The notes under the pieces: model-generated | Told to the model about the DNA's origin: nothing | The model's input: the letters and a program-made list of their open reading frames with translations, nothing else | Databases searched by the model: none | In this document: positions 1-5,502 of the stretch, piece after piece | Position numbering within the stretch: the stretch's first letter is position 1 | How the letters are laid out: the number at the start of each line of letters is the position of its first letter | Assembly (NCBI GenBank): GCA_007116535.1 | Contig: SKIG01000080.1 | Span: 1-7,915 of the forward strand | Source of the DNA: Psychroflexus sp. | GTDB lineage: Bacteria; Bacteroidota; Bacteroidia; Flavobacteriales; Flavobacteriaceae | Direction of reading: 5' to 3' | Length of the DNA: 7,915 bases | Made by a program: the position numbers and the translations under genes

Positions 1-413
1 GCGTTTTGGGTAGTTTGTATTTATATGCTAAGGAATTTACATTATTTGATGTTCTCCCCGCAATAAGTGTTGGCTTATTGAGTGTTGGTGTGTTGAATTT
101 AAACAATATGCGAGACCATGTGGGCGACCAACTTGCAAATAAAAATACACTAGTAGTTCTTATAGGCTTTGAAAAAGCAAAAATATACCATAGCTTTTTA
201 ATTCTTGGGGGGGTGCTTAGTTTTTCAGTATATGCAATCACAGAAGCAAATTCATTCATTTGGATTATCAATTTACTTCCTTTTGGTATTTTTGCAATTC
301 ATTTAAAGAAAGTATGGCAAACACGTGAAGCTAAACTTTTAGATAGTCAATTAAAAGTAGTTGCGCTCACAACTTTCTTAGTTAGTTTAATTTGGTTTAT
401 ATTATATCTATGA
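1..413 (+). CDS. menA: 1,4-dihydroxy-2-naphthoate polyprenyltransferase, C-terminal part (5' truncated by window)
   Basis: This is the C-terminal ~137 residues of a UbiA-superfamily prenyltransferase, in frame from base 3. MenA attaches the polyprenyl tail to 1,4-dihydroxy-2-naphthoate at the inner membrane, giving demethylmenaquinone. The diagnostic feature is NNMRDHVGD (about bases 102-128), the second Asp-rich Mg/pyrophosphate motif of the superfamily (D-x3-D). It is followed by NKNTLVVLIG, which fits the MenA pattern GKxTLxVxLG. The rest is hydrophobic, with roughly four membrane segments, one ending at the C-terminus (LVSLIWFILYL). The true start lies upstream of the window. The stop TGA overlaps the next gene's ATG as ATGA, so the two are probably cotranscribed and translationally coupled. 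Another UbiA-family prenyltransferase is possible, but the motif spacing favours MenA. A run of seven G lies at 207-213 inside the reading frame. Confidence 0.88.
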   Translation, partial: VLGSLYLYAKEFTLFDVLPAISVGLLSVGVLNLNNMRDHVGDQLANKNTLVVLIGFEKAKIYHSFLILGGVLSFSVYAITEANSFIWIINLLPFGIFAIHLKKVWQTREAKLLDSQLKVVALTTFLVSLIWFILYL

Positions 414-1708
414 ATAATTTAGAAAGACAAGAACAACTTCATTATGTATATCGTTATTTTAATGAAAGTTTAGGCGTTTCAGAAGAAAATGCACTGTTAA
501 TCAATCTAATAGTAAACTTGATAGGTGTAATTTTCATCGCCTATCTCATTTACAAGATTTTACGTGTTTTTGGTGAGCGTCTTTTTACCAAATTTGCAGA
601 AAAATCAGCTACAAAATTTGATGATTATTTAGTTGAAAATAAGTTTTTTTTTCACCTATCTAACTTACTTACTATCAATTTTGTATATGTTGTAATTCCT
701 GATATATTCATTGATTTCCCGACTTTAAATATTGTTGTTGACAAGTTTGTTAGTGTAATCACTGTCATTTTAGTAATTATGCTTCTCAAAAGCATTTTGC
801 GAACGGTAAAAGACTTCCTTAAAACCTTAAATTCTTTTAAAGATAAACCAGTTGAGAGTTACATTCAAGTGTTTATGATTATCACTTGGTTGTTTGGTTT
901 GATTATAGTTTTTGGTATTATATCTGACCGTTCTATCCTGAAATTACTTACAGGTCTAGGAGCACTTTCAGCTATTATTCTACTAATTTTCAAGGATACT
1001 ATTTTAGGTTTCGTAGCAAGTATTCAGGTTTCTGTGAACGACACTGTTCGACTTGGAGATTGGATCACTATGGAAAAATATGGTGCCGACGGAGATGTGT
1101 TTGAAATCAACTTAGCTTCGGTAAAAGTTCGTAACTTCGACAATACCATAACTACCATTCCAACCTACTATTTGATATCAGACTCGTTTATCAATTGGCG
1201 TGGAATGAGTAATTCAGGCGGGAGAAGAATTAAACGCTCTATTTTCATAAAAGCCAATAGTATTAAATTTTTGAAAGAAAGTGAAATTGAAGCGTTTAAA
1301 AAAATTCAATTGATCCAAGATTTTGTAGAAAAGCGCCACCAAGAAATTTTGACGCACAATAAAGCAAAAAATGCAGACAAAAGTGTGCTGATTAATGGAA
1401 GGAACTTAACTAATTTTGGGTTGTTCAGAATTTACATCGATCACTATTTGCAACAACACCCACAAGTGAACCAAGAAATGATGACCATGAGTAGACATTT
1501 AGCACCAACTGCACATGGTATTCCCTTAGAAATATACTGCTTTAGTGCAGACAAAGTTTGGGTGAATTACGAGCGCATCATGGCGGATATTTTTGATCAT
1601 ATTCTTGCTGCCGTACCTTATTTTGATTTAGAAGTTTTCGAGCATCCTTCTACAACAGATGTACAGATGCTTGGACAGAGAAATAAGTCACACAAAAAAC
1701 AATTTTAA
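410..1708 (+). CDS. Mechanosensitive ion channel of the MscS superfamily, YbdG/MscM type
   Basis: This is a 432-residue inner-membrane channel resembling E. coli YbdG, the miniconductance channel that opens on hypo-osmotic shock. Hydrophobic segments lie near residues 28-50, 88-102, 112-130, 152-174 and 178-206, which fits the five-helix YbdG layout. The last is the pore-lining helix (LTGLGALSAIILLIFKDTIL) leading into the MscS beta domain (VNDTVRLGDWI, 209-219). The stretch 228-277 carries the YbdG hallmarks: GDVFEINLASVKVRNFDNT, TTIPTY, LISDSFINWRGM and GGRRIKRSI. A cytoplasmic alpha/beta domain follows. I chose ATG at 410, which overlaps the menA stop as ATGA. An in-frame TTG at 392 lies deeper inside menA and is less likely. 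The length is typical for YbdG (about 415). It converges on the lrp gene with a 16-bp gap and no clear terminator. The reading frame contains nine T at 644-652. Confidence 0.9.
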   Translation: MNNLERQEQLHYVYRYFNESLGVSEENALLINLIVNLIGVIFIAYLIYKILRVFGERLFTKFAEKSATKFDDYLVENKFFFHLSNLLTINFVYVVIPDIFIDFPTLNIVVDKFVSVITVILVIMLLKSILRTVKDFLKTLNSFKDKPVESYIQVFMIITWLFGLIIVFGIISDRSILKLLTGLGALSAIILLIFKDTILGFVASIQVSVNDTVRLGDWITMEKYGADGDVFEINLASVKVRNFDNTITTIPTYYLISDSFINWRGMSNSGGRRIKRSIFIKANSIKFLKESEIEAFKKIQLIQDFVEKRHQEILTHNKAKNADKSVLINGRNLTNFGLFRIYIDHYLQQHPQVNQEMMTMSRHLAPTAHGIPLEIYCFSADKVWVNYERIMADIFDHILAAVPYFDLEVFEHPSTTDVQMLGQRNKSHKKQF

Positions 1709-1724
1709 AAATTAATAAACTACA

Positions 1725-2168
1725 TTACTTTATCTCCCCAATGGAAAAAGCACTTTGCGTATTAGCAATATGTGGAATCTGAGTTAAGGTATTCACCATA
1801 AACTCTCGGTACTCAGATATATCTTTTAAGCGTATTTTCAGTAAGTAATCGTACGTTCCACTCACGTGATAACATTCTAAAATTTCTGGGATTTTGGTGA
1901 TATTTTTTTCGAAATCTATTAAATATTGCTGCGTATGCTTTTCTAGTTGAACCATGCAAAAAGCTAAAAATCCTTGATTGGTTTTAAAAGGGTCCACAAC
2001 AGCAGTGTAATGCTTAATTACTTTTTCCTTTTCTAATTTTCGTATACGTTCAAACACCGCAGTTTTTGAAAGGCTCACTTTATTTGCGATAGCCTGAGTA
2101 GTCATTTTTGCATCTTTCTGTAAAAGACTGATTATTTGTTTATCAGTGGCATCTAACTTGTACTTCAT
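1725..2168 (-). CDS. Lrp/AsnC family transcriptional regulator
   Basis: This is a 147-residue feast/famine regulator of standard length. The N-terminus KLDATDKQIISLLQKDAK begins the Lrp/AsnC helix-turn-helix domain (residues 4-50). The recognition region is about IANKVSLSKTAVFERIRKLEKEKVI (27-51). After the linker, a RAM ligand/oligomerisation domain runs from about 66 to the end, including HVSGTYDYLLKI (101-112), where the G-x-YD-hydrophobic pattern marks the amino-acid-binding loop. I chose ATG at 2168, which gives MKYKLDATD, the usual Lrp start. The upstream in-frame TTG at 2195 falls inside a TAnnTTTG promoter element and is rejected. The gene is divergent from the Cys/Met PLP enzyme at 2306, and local Lrp regulators commonly control the adjacent amino-acid gene. 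Autoregulation and control of the neighbour are inferences. It is smaller in scope than a global Lrp, and its ligand cannot be read from sequence. Confidence 0.92.
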   Translation of the reverse strand: MKYKLDATDKQIISLLQKDAKMTTQAIANKVSLSKTAVFERIRKLEKEKVIKHYTAVVDPFKTNQGFLAFCMVQLEKHTQQYLIDFEKNITKIPEILECYHVSGTYDYLLKIRLKDISEYREFMVNTLTQIPHIANTQSAFSIGEIK

Positions 2169-2192
2169 TCTATAAATATTGAAAAAATTATT

Positions 2193-2200
2193 CAAAAATA
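2193..2200 (-). promoter_or_regulatory. Candidate -7 promoter element of the lrp gene
   Basis: The minus strand reads TATTTTTG, a perfect match to the Bacteroidota -7 consensus TAnnTTTG. It lies 24 nt before the ATG at 2168. No good TTG/TTTG -33 box is seen at the expected distance. Because the element overlaps the alternative TTG start at 2195, it supports the internal ATG. Confidence 0.5.
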
Positions 2201-2251
2201 GAATATTTTCCCATATTAAATAAAATATTAAAACAATGTTCTATTTATATG

Positions 2252-2286
2252 ATTAATTATTGAACAATATATGCTTAATAATTAAT
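2252..2286. promoter_or_regulatory. AT-rich inverted repeat, candidate Lrp operator
   Basis: Two perfect 10-bp inverted arms, ATTAATTATT (2252-2261) and AATAATTAAT (2277-2286), flank 15 nt beginning GAACAATATA. The repeat lies between the divergent lrp and PLP-enzyme genes and covers the likely promoter of the latter. A related half-element, AATGTTC at 2235-2241, is the reverse complement (one mismatch) of GAACAAT at 2262-2268. The arms are pure A/T, so chance occurrence in this AT-rich gap is a real alternative. Confidence 0.4.
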
Positions 2287-2290
2287 TTTA
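2260..2290 (+). promoter_or_regulatory. Candidate promoter of the PLP-enzyme gene
   Basis: TTG at 2260-2262 and TAATTTTA at 2283-2290 are separated by 20 bp. They resemble the Bacteroidota -33 (TTTG) and -7 (TAnnTTTG) boxes, with one mismatch in the -7 element. The downstream ATG at 2306 would leave a very short leader. The inverted repeat at 2252-2286 overlaps both boxes, which would suit regulator control. Confidence 0.35.
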
Positions 2291-2305
2291 TAAAAAATTA
2301 AACTC

Positions 2306-3523
2306 ATGAAATCAAAGCAACCAGCACAACACCTACAAGACCTACAATTTTTTGGAGAATTCGGAGGAGTTAATCCTTCGATATCAGATTCTTCAACGTA
2401 TACATTTATGACTGCAAAAAGTATGTCTGACACTTTTGAAGGCAATACAGAAGGCTGTTATTTATACTCAAGACATACTTCACCAAGTAATTTGTACTTA
2501 GGGGAAGCACTAGCAAGGATGGAAGGCACTGAAGCGGCACAAACTTTCGCTTCGGGAATGGGTGCTATTACAGCTACATTAATGCAACTCTGTAATGCAG
2601 GAGATCACATTGTTACAAGTAGAACTATTTATGGCGGAACCTATGCCTTTTTGAAAAACTTTGCGCCTAAATTTCAAATTGAATCTTCTTTTGTAGATAT
2701 CACAAATTTAGAGCAAATTGAAGCAGCTATTCAACCTAACACAAAAATTTTGTATTGTGAAGCACTTAGCAATCCATTACTAGAGATTGCAGATATTAAG
2801 GCGCTATCAAAAATTGCCAAAAAACATAAGTTAACTTTAGTTGTAGATAATACCTTCACTCCTTTATGCATCTCTCCTATTCAATTAGGTGCAGATGTTG
2901 TTATACATAGTTTAACAAAATTTATCAATGGAAGCTCCGACTGCGTTGCAGGAATTGTATGTGGAAGTCAAGAATTCATCGAAGCTATAAAAAGCGTCAA
3001 CGATGGTGCAGCCATGCTTTTTGGTTCAACTTTAGATAGTTTACGAGCAGCCTCCATCTTAAAAAATCTTCGCACTTTGCCTATTCGAATGAAACAACAT
3101 TCAGCAAACGCGATATATTTAGCTGAAAAGTTAAGTTCACTCGGACTAAAAGTTGGTTATCCAGGCTTAGAAAATCACCGTGGTCATTACCAAATGAAAG
3201 CACAACTAAACGAAGAATTCGGTTTTAGTGGACTAATGACTCTAGATGTTGGAAGCCTTGAAAAAGCAAATGAAGTAATGGAGCTTATGCAACATAAAAA
3301 TATTGGTTATTTAGCAGTCAGTTTAGGTTTCTATAAAACCTTATTCTGTGCATCGGGAACTTCTACTTCTTCAGAAATACCCGAAGAAGAACAAAAAGAG
3401 ATGGGACTTTCAGAAGGCTTAATTCGTTTTTCCATTGGGTTAGACAACGATATCGAACACACATTTCAACAAATGAAAGAATGCCTTGAAATTTGCAAAG
3501 TGCTAGACTATGTGAAGTCTTAA
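2306..3523 (+). CDS. Cys/Met-metabolism PLP-dependent enzyme (methionine gamma-lyase / cystathionine gamma-synthase-like)
   Basis: This is a 405-residue fold-type I PLP enzyme of the gamma-family that includes methionine gamma-lyase, cystathionine gamma-lyase and gamma-synthase. Family marks, in order: YSRHTSPS (54-61) carries the Tyr and Arg that reach the neighbouring subunit's PLP phosphate. SGMGAI (83-88) is the phosphate loop, and the Tyr of YGGTY (109-113) stacks on PLP. D181 in VVDNTF is the pyridine-N aspartate, K205 in HSLTKFING is the Schiff-base lysine, and R374 in RFSIGLD binds the substrate carboxylate. The phrase SSEIPEEEQKEMGLSEGL resembles methionine gamma-lyase. However, G111 stands where P. 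putida methionine gamma-lyase has Cys116, and LGFYKTL (340-346) replaces the usual LG-x-x-ESL, so the substrate is uncertain. The divergent Lrp regulator suggests amino-acid-responsive expression. A strong terminator follows 25 bp after the stop. Confidence 0.85.
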   Translation: MKSKQPAQHLQDLQFFGEFGGVNPSISDSSTYTFMTAKSMSDTFEGNTEGCYLYSRHTSPSNLYLGEALARMEGTEAAQTFASGMGAITATLMQLCNAGDHIVTSRTIYGGTYAFLKNFAPKFQIESSFVDITNLEQIEAAIQPNTKILYCEALSNPLLEIADIKALSKIAKKHKLTLVVDNTFTPLCISPIQLGADVVIHSLTKFINGSSDCVAGIVCGSQEFIEAIKSVNDGAAMLFGSTLDSLRAASILKNLRTLPIRMKQHSANAIYLAEKLSSLGLKVGYPGLENHRGHYQMKAQLNEEFGFSGLMTLDVGSLEKANEVMELMQHKNIGYLAVSLGFYKTLFCASGTSTSSEIPEEEQKEMGLSEGLIRFSIGLDNDIEHTFQQMKECLEICKVLDYVKS

Positions 3524-3548
3524 TATATTCTTTCATATAAATGAATTC

Positions 3549-3580
3549 AAAAATCATCACTATGCGTGATGATTTTTTTT
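3549..3580 (+). terminator. Intrinsic terminator after the PLP-enzyme gene
   Basis: AAATCATCAC (3551-3560) pairs perfectly with GTGATGATTT (3566-3575) around the 5-nt loop TATGC. The stem can extend by two A-T pairs, and a continuous T-run reaches 3580. It lies 25 bp past the stop at 3523 and insulates the PLP gene from the MarR operon. Confidence 0.85.
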
Positions 3581-3646
3581 GTTTCGTTTTTATATGAAGA
3601 TGTCTCAAAAGTTAAAAAAGACATAAGATAAAATTTAACTTAACAA

Positions 3647-3674
3647 TAAGACATTTGTATATACAACTGTCTTA
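3647..3674. promoter_or_regulatory. 28-bp near-perfect palindrome, probable MarR-family operator
   Basis: The outer arms TAAGACA (3647-3653) and TGTCTTA (3668-3674) are exact reverse complements. The 12-bp core TTGTATATACAA (3655-3666) is itself a perfect palindrome, centred on the same axis. Only the T/C pair at 3654/3667 breaks the symmetry, so 26 of 28 positions match. It ends 25 bp before the marR start. MarR dimers bind palindromes of about this size in their own promoters, so autorepression is the natural reading. The binding itself is inferred. Confidence 0.7.
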
Positions 3675-3699
3675 CATTCGTTCCTACATTTATTACAAA

Positions 3700-4155
3700 A
3701 TGAAAATTGAAGAACACATAATTTCAGTTAATTTACCAAGTCATAAAAAGGCAATCCTTAATTTGTTAATCACAAGTCAATGGTTAAACGATGAAATTAG
3801 TGATGTACTTAAACCCTTCGATATTTCTTCTCAACAATTTAATGTACTCAGGATTTTGAAAGGTAGAAAAGGGAGGCCTGCCAACTTATCTTCAATTCAA
3901 AAAAGAATGTTGGCTAAAAATAGTAACGCAACGAGACTAGTTGATAAGTTGATTTTAAAAAATCTTGTTGTAAAAAAAATCTGTGAGGCGAATAAAAGAA
4001 AAATAGAAATTTTCATTACTAATGAAGGAGAAGACCTACTAAACAATCTCAATCAAGTAGTTGAAAGCAAAGAGCAATCAATAATCAATCAGTTAACAGC
4101 TGATGAACAAATTATTTTAACCGAATTATTAACTAAAATTAGAAACAATGAGTAG
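3700..4155 (+). CDS. MarR family transcriptional regulator
   Basis: This is a 151-residue winged helix-turn-helix regulator of normal MarR length. Helical dimerisation segments lie at about residues 13-38 and 110-150. The DNA-binding domain spans about 42-108: ISSQQFNVLRILKG (42-55), the recognition region NSNATRLVDKLILKNLV (74-90), and the wing CEANKRKIEIFITNEG (95-110), whose N-x-R replaces the common D-x-R. C95 is the only cysteine. I chose ATG at 3700. The upstream in-frame TTG at 3655 lies inside the 28-bp palindrome and would add an atypical N-terminus. The next gene starts 8 nt before this stop, so the two are probably translationally coupled. The likely role is repressor of its own operon with the nitroreductase and YceI genes, relieved by a small phenolic, quinone or oxidant signal. 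The effector is unknown. Confidence 0.9.
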   Translation: MKIEEHIISVNLPSHKKAILNLLITSQWLNDEISDVLKPFDISSQQFNVLRILKGRKGRPANLSSIQKRMLAKNSNATRLVDKLILKNLVVKKICEANKRKIEIFITNEGEDLLNNLNQVVESKEQSIINQLTADEQIILTELLTKIRNNE

Positions 4156-4780
4156 TTATTTAAAAGGTCTACAGTGGCGATACGCTACCAAAAAATTTGA
4201 TAATACCAAAAAACTTAGCGAGGAACAATTGAATCTGTTATTGGATTCAATCCAACTAACTGCATCCTCTTATGGATTACAACCTTATGAAGTTTTTATA
4301 GTTGAAGACATGGACGTTCGTGCTAAACTTAGTGAAGTAGCTTGGCAACAACCACAGATCTTAGATGCGTCTCAAGTTTTGGTATTCGCTGTAAACACAA
4401 ATGTAGATGAGAAATACTTAGCTGATTACATGCAAAATACAGCTGATACAAGAGGAATTTCACTTGAAGATTTATCAGGTTTCAGTGACATGATTAAAAA
4501 TACAGTACTAACTTTCCCAGAAGAGGAAAAAGTTTCTTGGGCTAAAAGACAAGCCTATATTGCCTTAGGTAATTTGCTATCTACTGCGGCAGTTCACGAA
4601 ATAGATGCTTGTCCAATGGAAGGTTTTGATCCTGCTCAATTTGATGAAATTTTAGACCTAAAATCAAAAAACTTAACAAGTGCTGTAATTGCAACTGTTG
4701 GTTTTAGATCTGAAGAAGACCAAATGAAAGATGCAAAAAAAGTTAGAAAACCAAAAAACGAATTATTTACTAAAATTTAA
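4148..4780 (+). CDS. NAD(P)H-dependent nitroreductase family oxidoreductase (NfsB-like)
   Basis: This is a 210-residue flavoprotein of the nitroreductase superfamily, close in length and layout to E. coli NfsB (217). These FMN enzymes work as cytoplasmic homodimers, passing electrons from NAD(P)H to nitroaromatics, quinones or related acceptors. Visible marks: RYATKKFD (11-18) matches the N-terminal FMN-phosphate region of NfsB (R10, K14). SSYGLQPYEVFIV (40-52), ILDASQVLVFAV (71-82), WAKRQAYIALGNLL (131-144) and PMEGFDPAQFDEIL (156-169) match in order. The C-terminal KVRKP (198-202) corresponds to the NfsB K205/R207 pair. N71 and K74 of NfsB appear to be Gln here (Q67, Q70), so acceptor or flavin contacts may differ. 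The start ATG overlaps the end of marR, which implies regulated coexpression. YceI follows after 30 nt. The physiological substrate is not evident. Confidence 0.9.
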   Translation: MSSYLKGLQWRYATKKFDNTKKLSEEQLNLLLDSIQLTASSYGLQPYEVFIVEDMDVRAKLSEVAWQQPQILDASQVLVFAVNTNVDEKYLADYMQNTADTRGISLEDLSGFSDMIKNTVLTFPEEEKVSWAKRQAYIALGNLLSTAAVHEIDACPMEGFDPAQFDEILDLKSKNLTSAVIATVGFRSEEDQMKDAKKVRKPKNELFTKI

Positions 4781-4810
4781 TTATAAACCTTAATTTAAAA
4801 CAGAAACAAA

Positions 4811-5374
4811 ATGAAAAAGAATGTATTAAATGTAATGTTAGTGGCTTTGGTAGCTCTTGTTGGAGTAAACGTCCAAGCTCAAGAAAAAGTTGAAATCAAA
4901 AAAAGTAAAATCTTGTGGGAAGGTGAAAAATTAACCGGGTCCCATGATGGTGACATTCAACTTAAGGAAGGATTCTTGCTTATGGAAGGTGGTGAATTAG
5001 TTGGTGGTGAGTTTGTAGTAGACATGACCACTATCAATGTATTAGATCTTGAAGGCGACGGCAAGCAGAAGTTAGAAGGTCACTTAAATTCTGATGACTT
5101 CTTTGGAGTGAATGATCACAAAACAGCTAAGTTTGTAATAAACACAGTAGCTAAAAAAGGGAAAACTTACGGCGTTTCAGGAACAATGACCATCAAAGGA
5201 AAATCCAATCCAATTGCTTTTGATTTAACAATGGATGAAGGACAAGCAAATACAAGCTTCAAAATTGACAGAACAAAATACAATATCCGTTATGGTTCAG
5301 GAAGCTTTTTTGATAATTTAGGAGATAAAACTATCTACGACGACTTCAAATTAGATATCACTTTGATGTTTTAG
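4811..5374 (+). CDS. YceI family lipid/polyisoprenoid-binding secreted protein
   Basis: This is a 187-residue exported protein. Residues 1-23 form a Sec signal peptide: KK at the N-terminus, the hydrophobic core VMLVALVALVGV, and a signal peptidase I site VQA|QE. The mature part is a YceI beta-barrel (lipocalin-like fold). It carries ILWEGEKLTGSHDGDI (34-49), GGELVGGEFVVDMTTINV (60-77), HLNSDDFFGV (91-100), GTMTIKGKSNPIAFDL (124-139) and KIDRTKYNIRYGSGSFF (151-167). Characterised family members bind polyprenyl chains or amphiphiles, so this one probably works in the periplasm as a carrier or scavenger of isoprenoid quinone-like or lipid molecules. Its ligand is unknown. It is the last gene of the MarR operon: 30 nt after the nitroreductase, no obvious own promoter, and a strong terminator 30 bp downstream. 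It has no lipobox Cys, so it is soluble rather than a lipoprotein. Confidence 0.92.
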   Translation: MKKNVLNVMLVALVALVGVNVQAQEKVEIKKSKILWEGEKLTGSHDGDIQLKEGFLLMEGGELVGGEFVVDMTTINVLDLEGDGKQKLEGHLNSDDFFGVNDHKTAKFVINTVAKKGKTYGVSGTMTIKGKSNPIAFDLTMDEGQANTSFKIDRTKYNIRYGSGSFFDNLGDKTIYDDFKLDITLMF

Positions 5375-5404
5375 TTTTTTTTCATGATTAATTAGTTAGT
5401 TTGG

Positions 5405-5441
5405 CTGCCAACTCTTCATAGGGTTGGCAGTTTTTCTTTTT
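5405..5441 (+). terminator. Intrinsic terminator of the MarR-nitroreductase-YceI operon
   Basis: CTGCCAAC (5405-5412) pairs perfectly with GTTGGCAG (5423-5430). One T-G and one C-G pair extend the stem inward to a 6-nt loop (TTCATA). The tail TTTTTCTTTTT (5431-5441) follows. It lies 30 bp after the YceI stop and is a GC-rich stem in an AT-rich context. Confidence 0.9.
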
Positions 5442-5468
5442 CTACCTGTTCAAATAGCTTATAATTCG

Positions 5469-5476
5469 TACATTTG
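5469..5476 (+). promoter_or_regulatory. Candidate -7 promoter element of panB
   Basis: TACATTTG is a perfect TAnnTTTG match, 26 nt before the panB ATG and just downstream of the operon terminator, as expected for an independent promoter. No clear TTTG -33 box is seen about 20 bp upstream. Confidence 0.6.
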
Positions 5477-5502
5477 ACAATTATAATTAAATCAGTAAAA
5501 CT

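Noticed and set aside
392..409. Upstream TTG start of the channel gene
   Set aside because: It lies inside menA. The ATG at 410 overlaps the menA stop in the common ATGA arrangement.
2169..2195. Upstream TTG start extending the Lrp regulator by 9 residues
   Set aside because: It overlaps a perfect TAnnTTTG promoter element. The internal ATG gives the usual Lrp N-terminus KLDATD.
2175..2229. Three AATATT copies in the lrp upstream region as phased operator repeats
   Set aside because: Spacings of 27 and 22 bp are irregular, and six-base A/T words are expected by chance in this composition.
3363..3608. Open frame of 81 codons on the minus strand
   Set aside because: It overlaps the 3' end of the PLP-enzyme gene antisense and reads through the terminator hairpin. 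The translation is low-complexity and resembles no family.
3655..3699. Upstream TTG start extending MarR by 15 residues
   Set aside because: It would place the start inside the 28-bp palindrome and add an aromatic-rich segment unlike MarR N-termini. ATG at 3700 fits family length.
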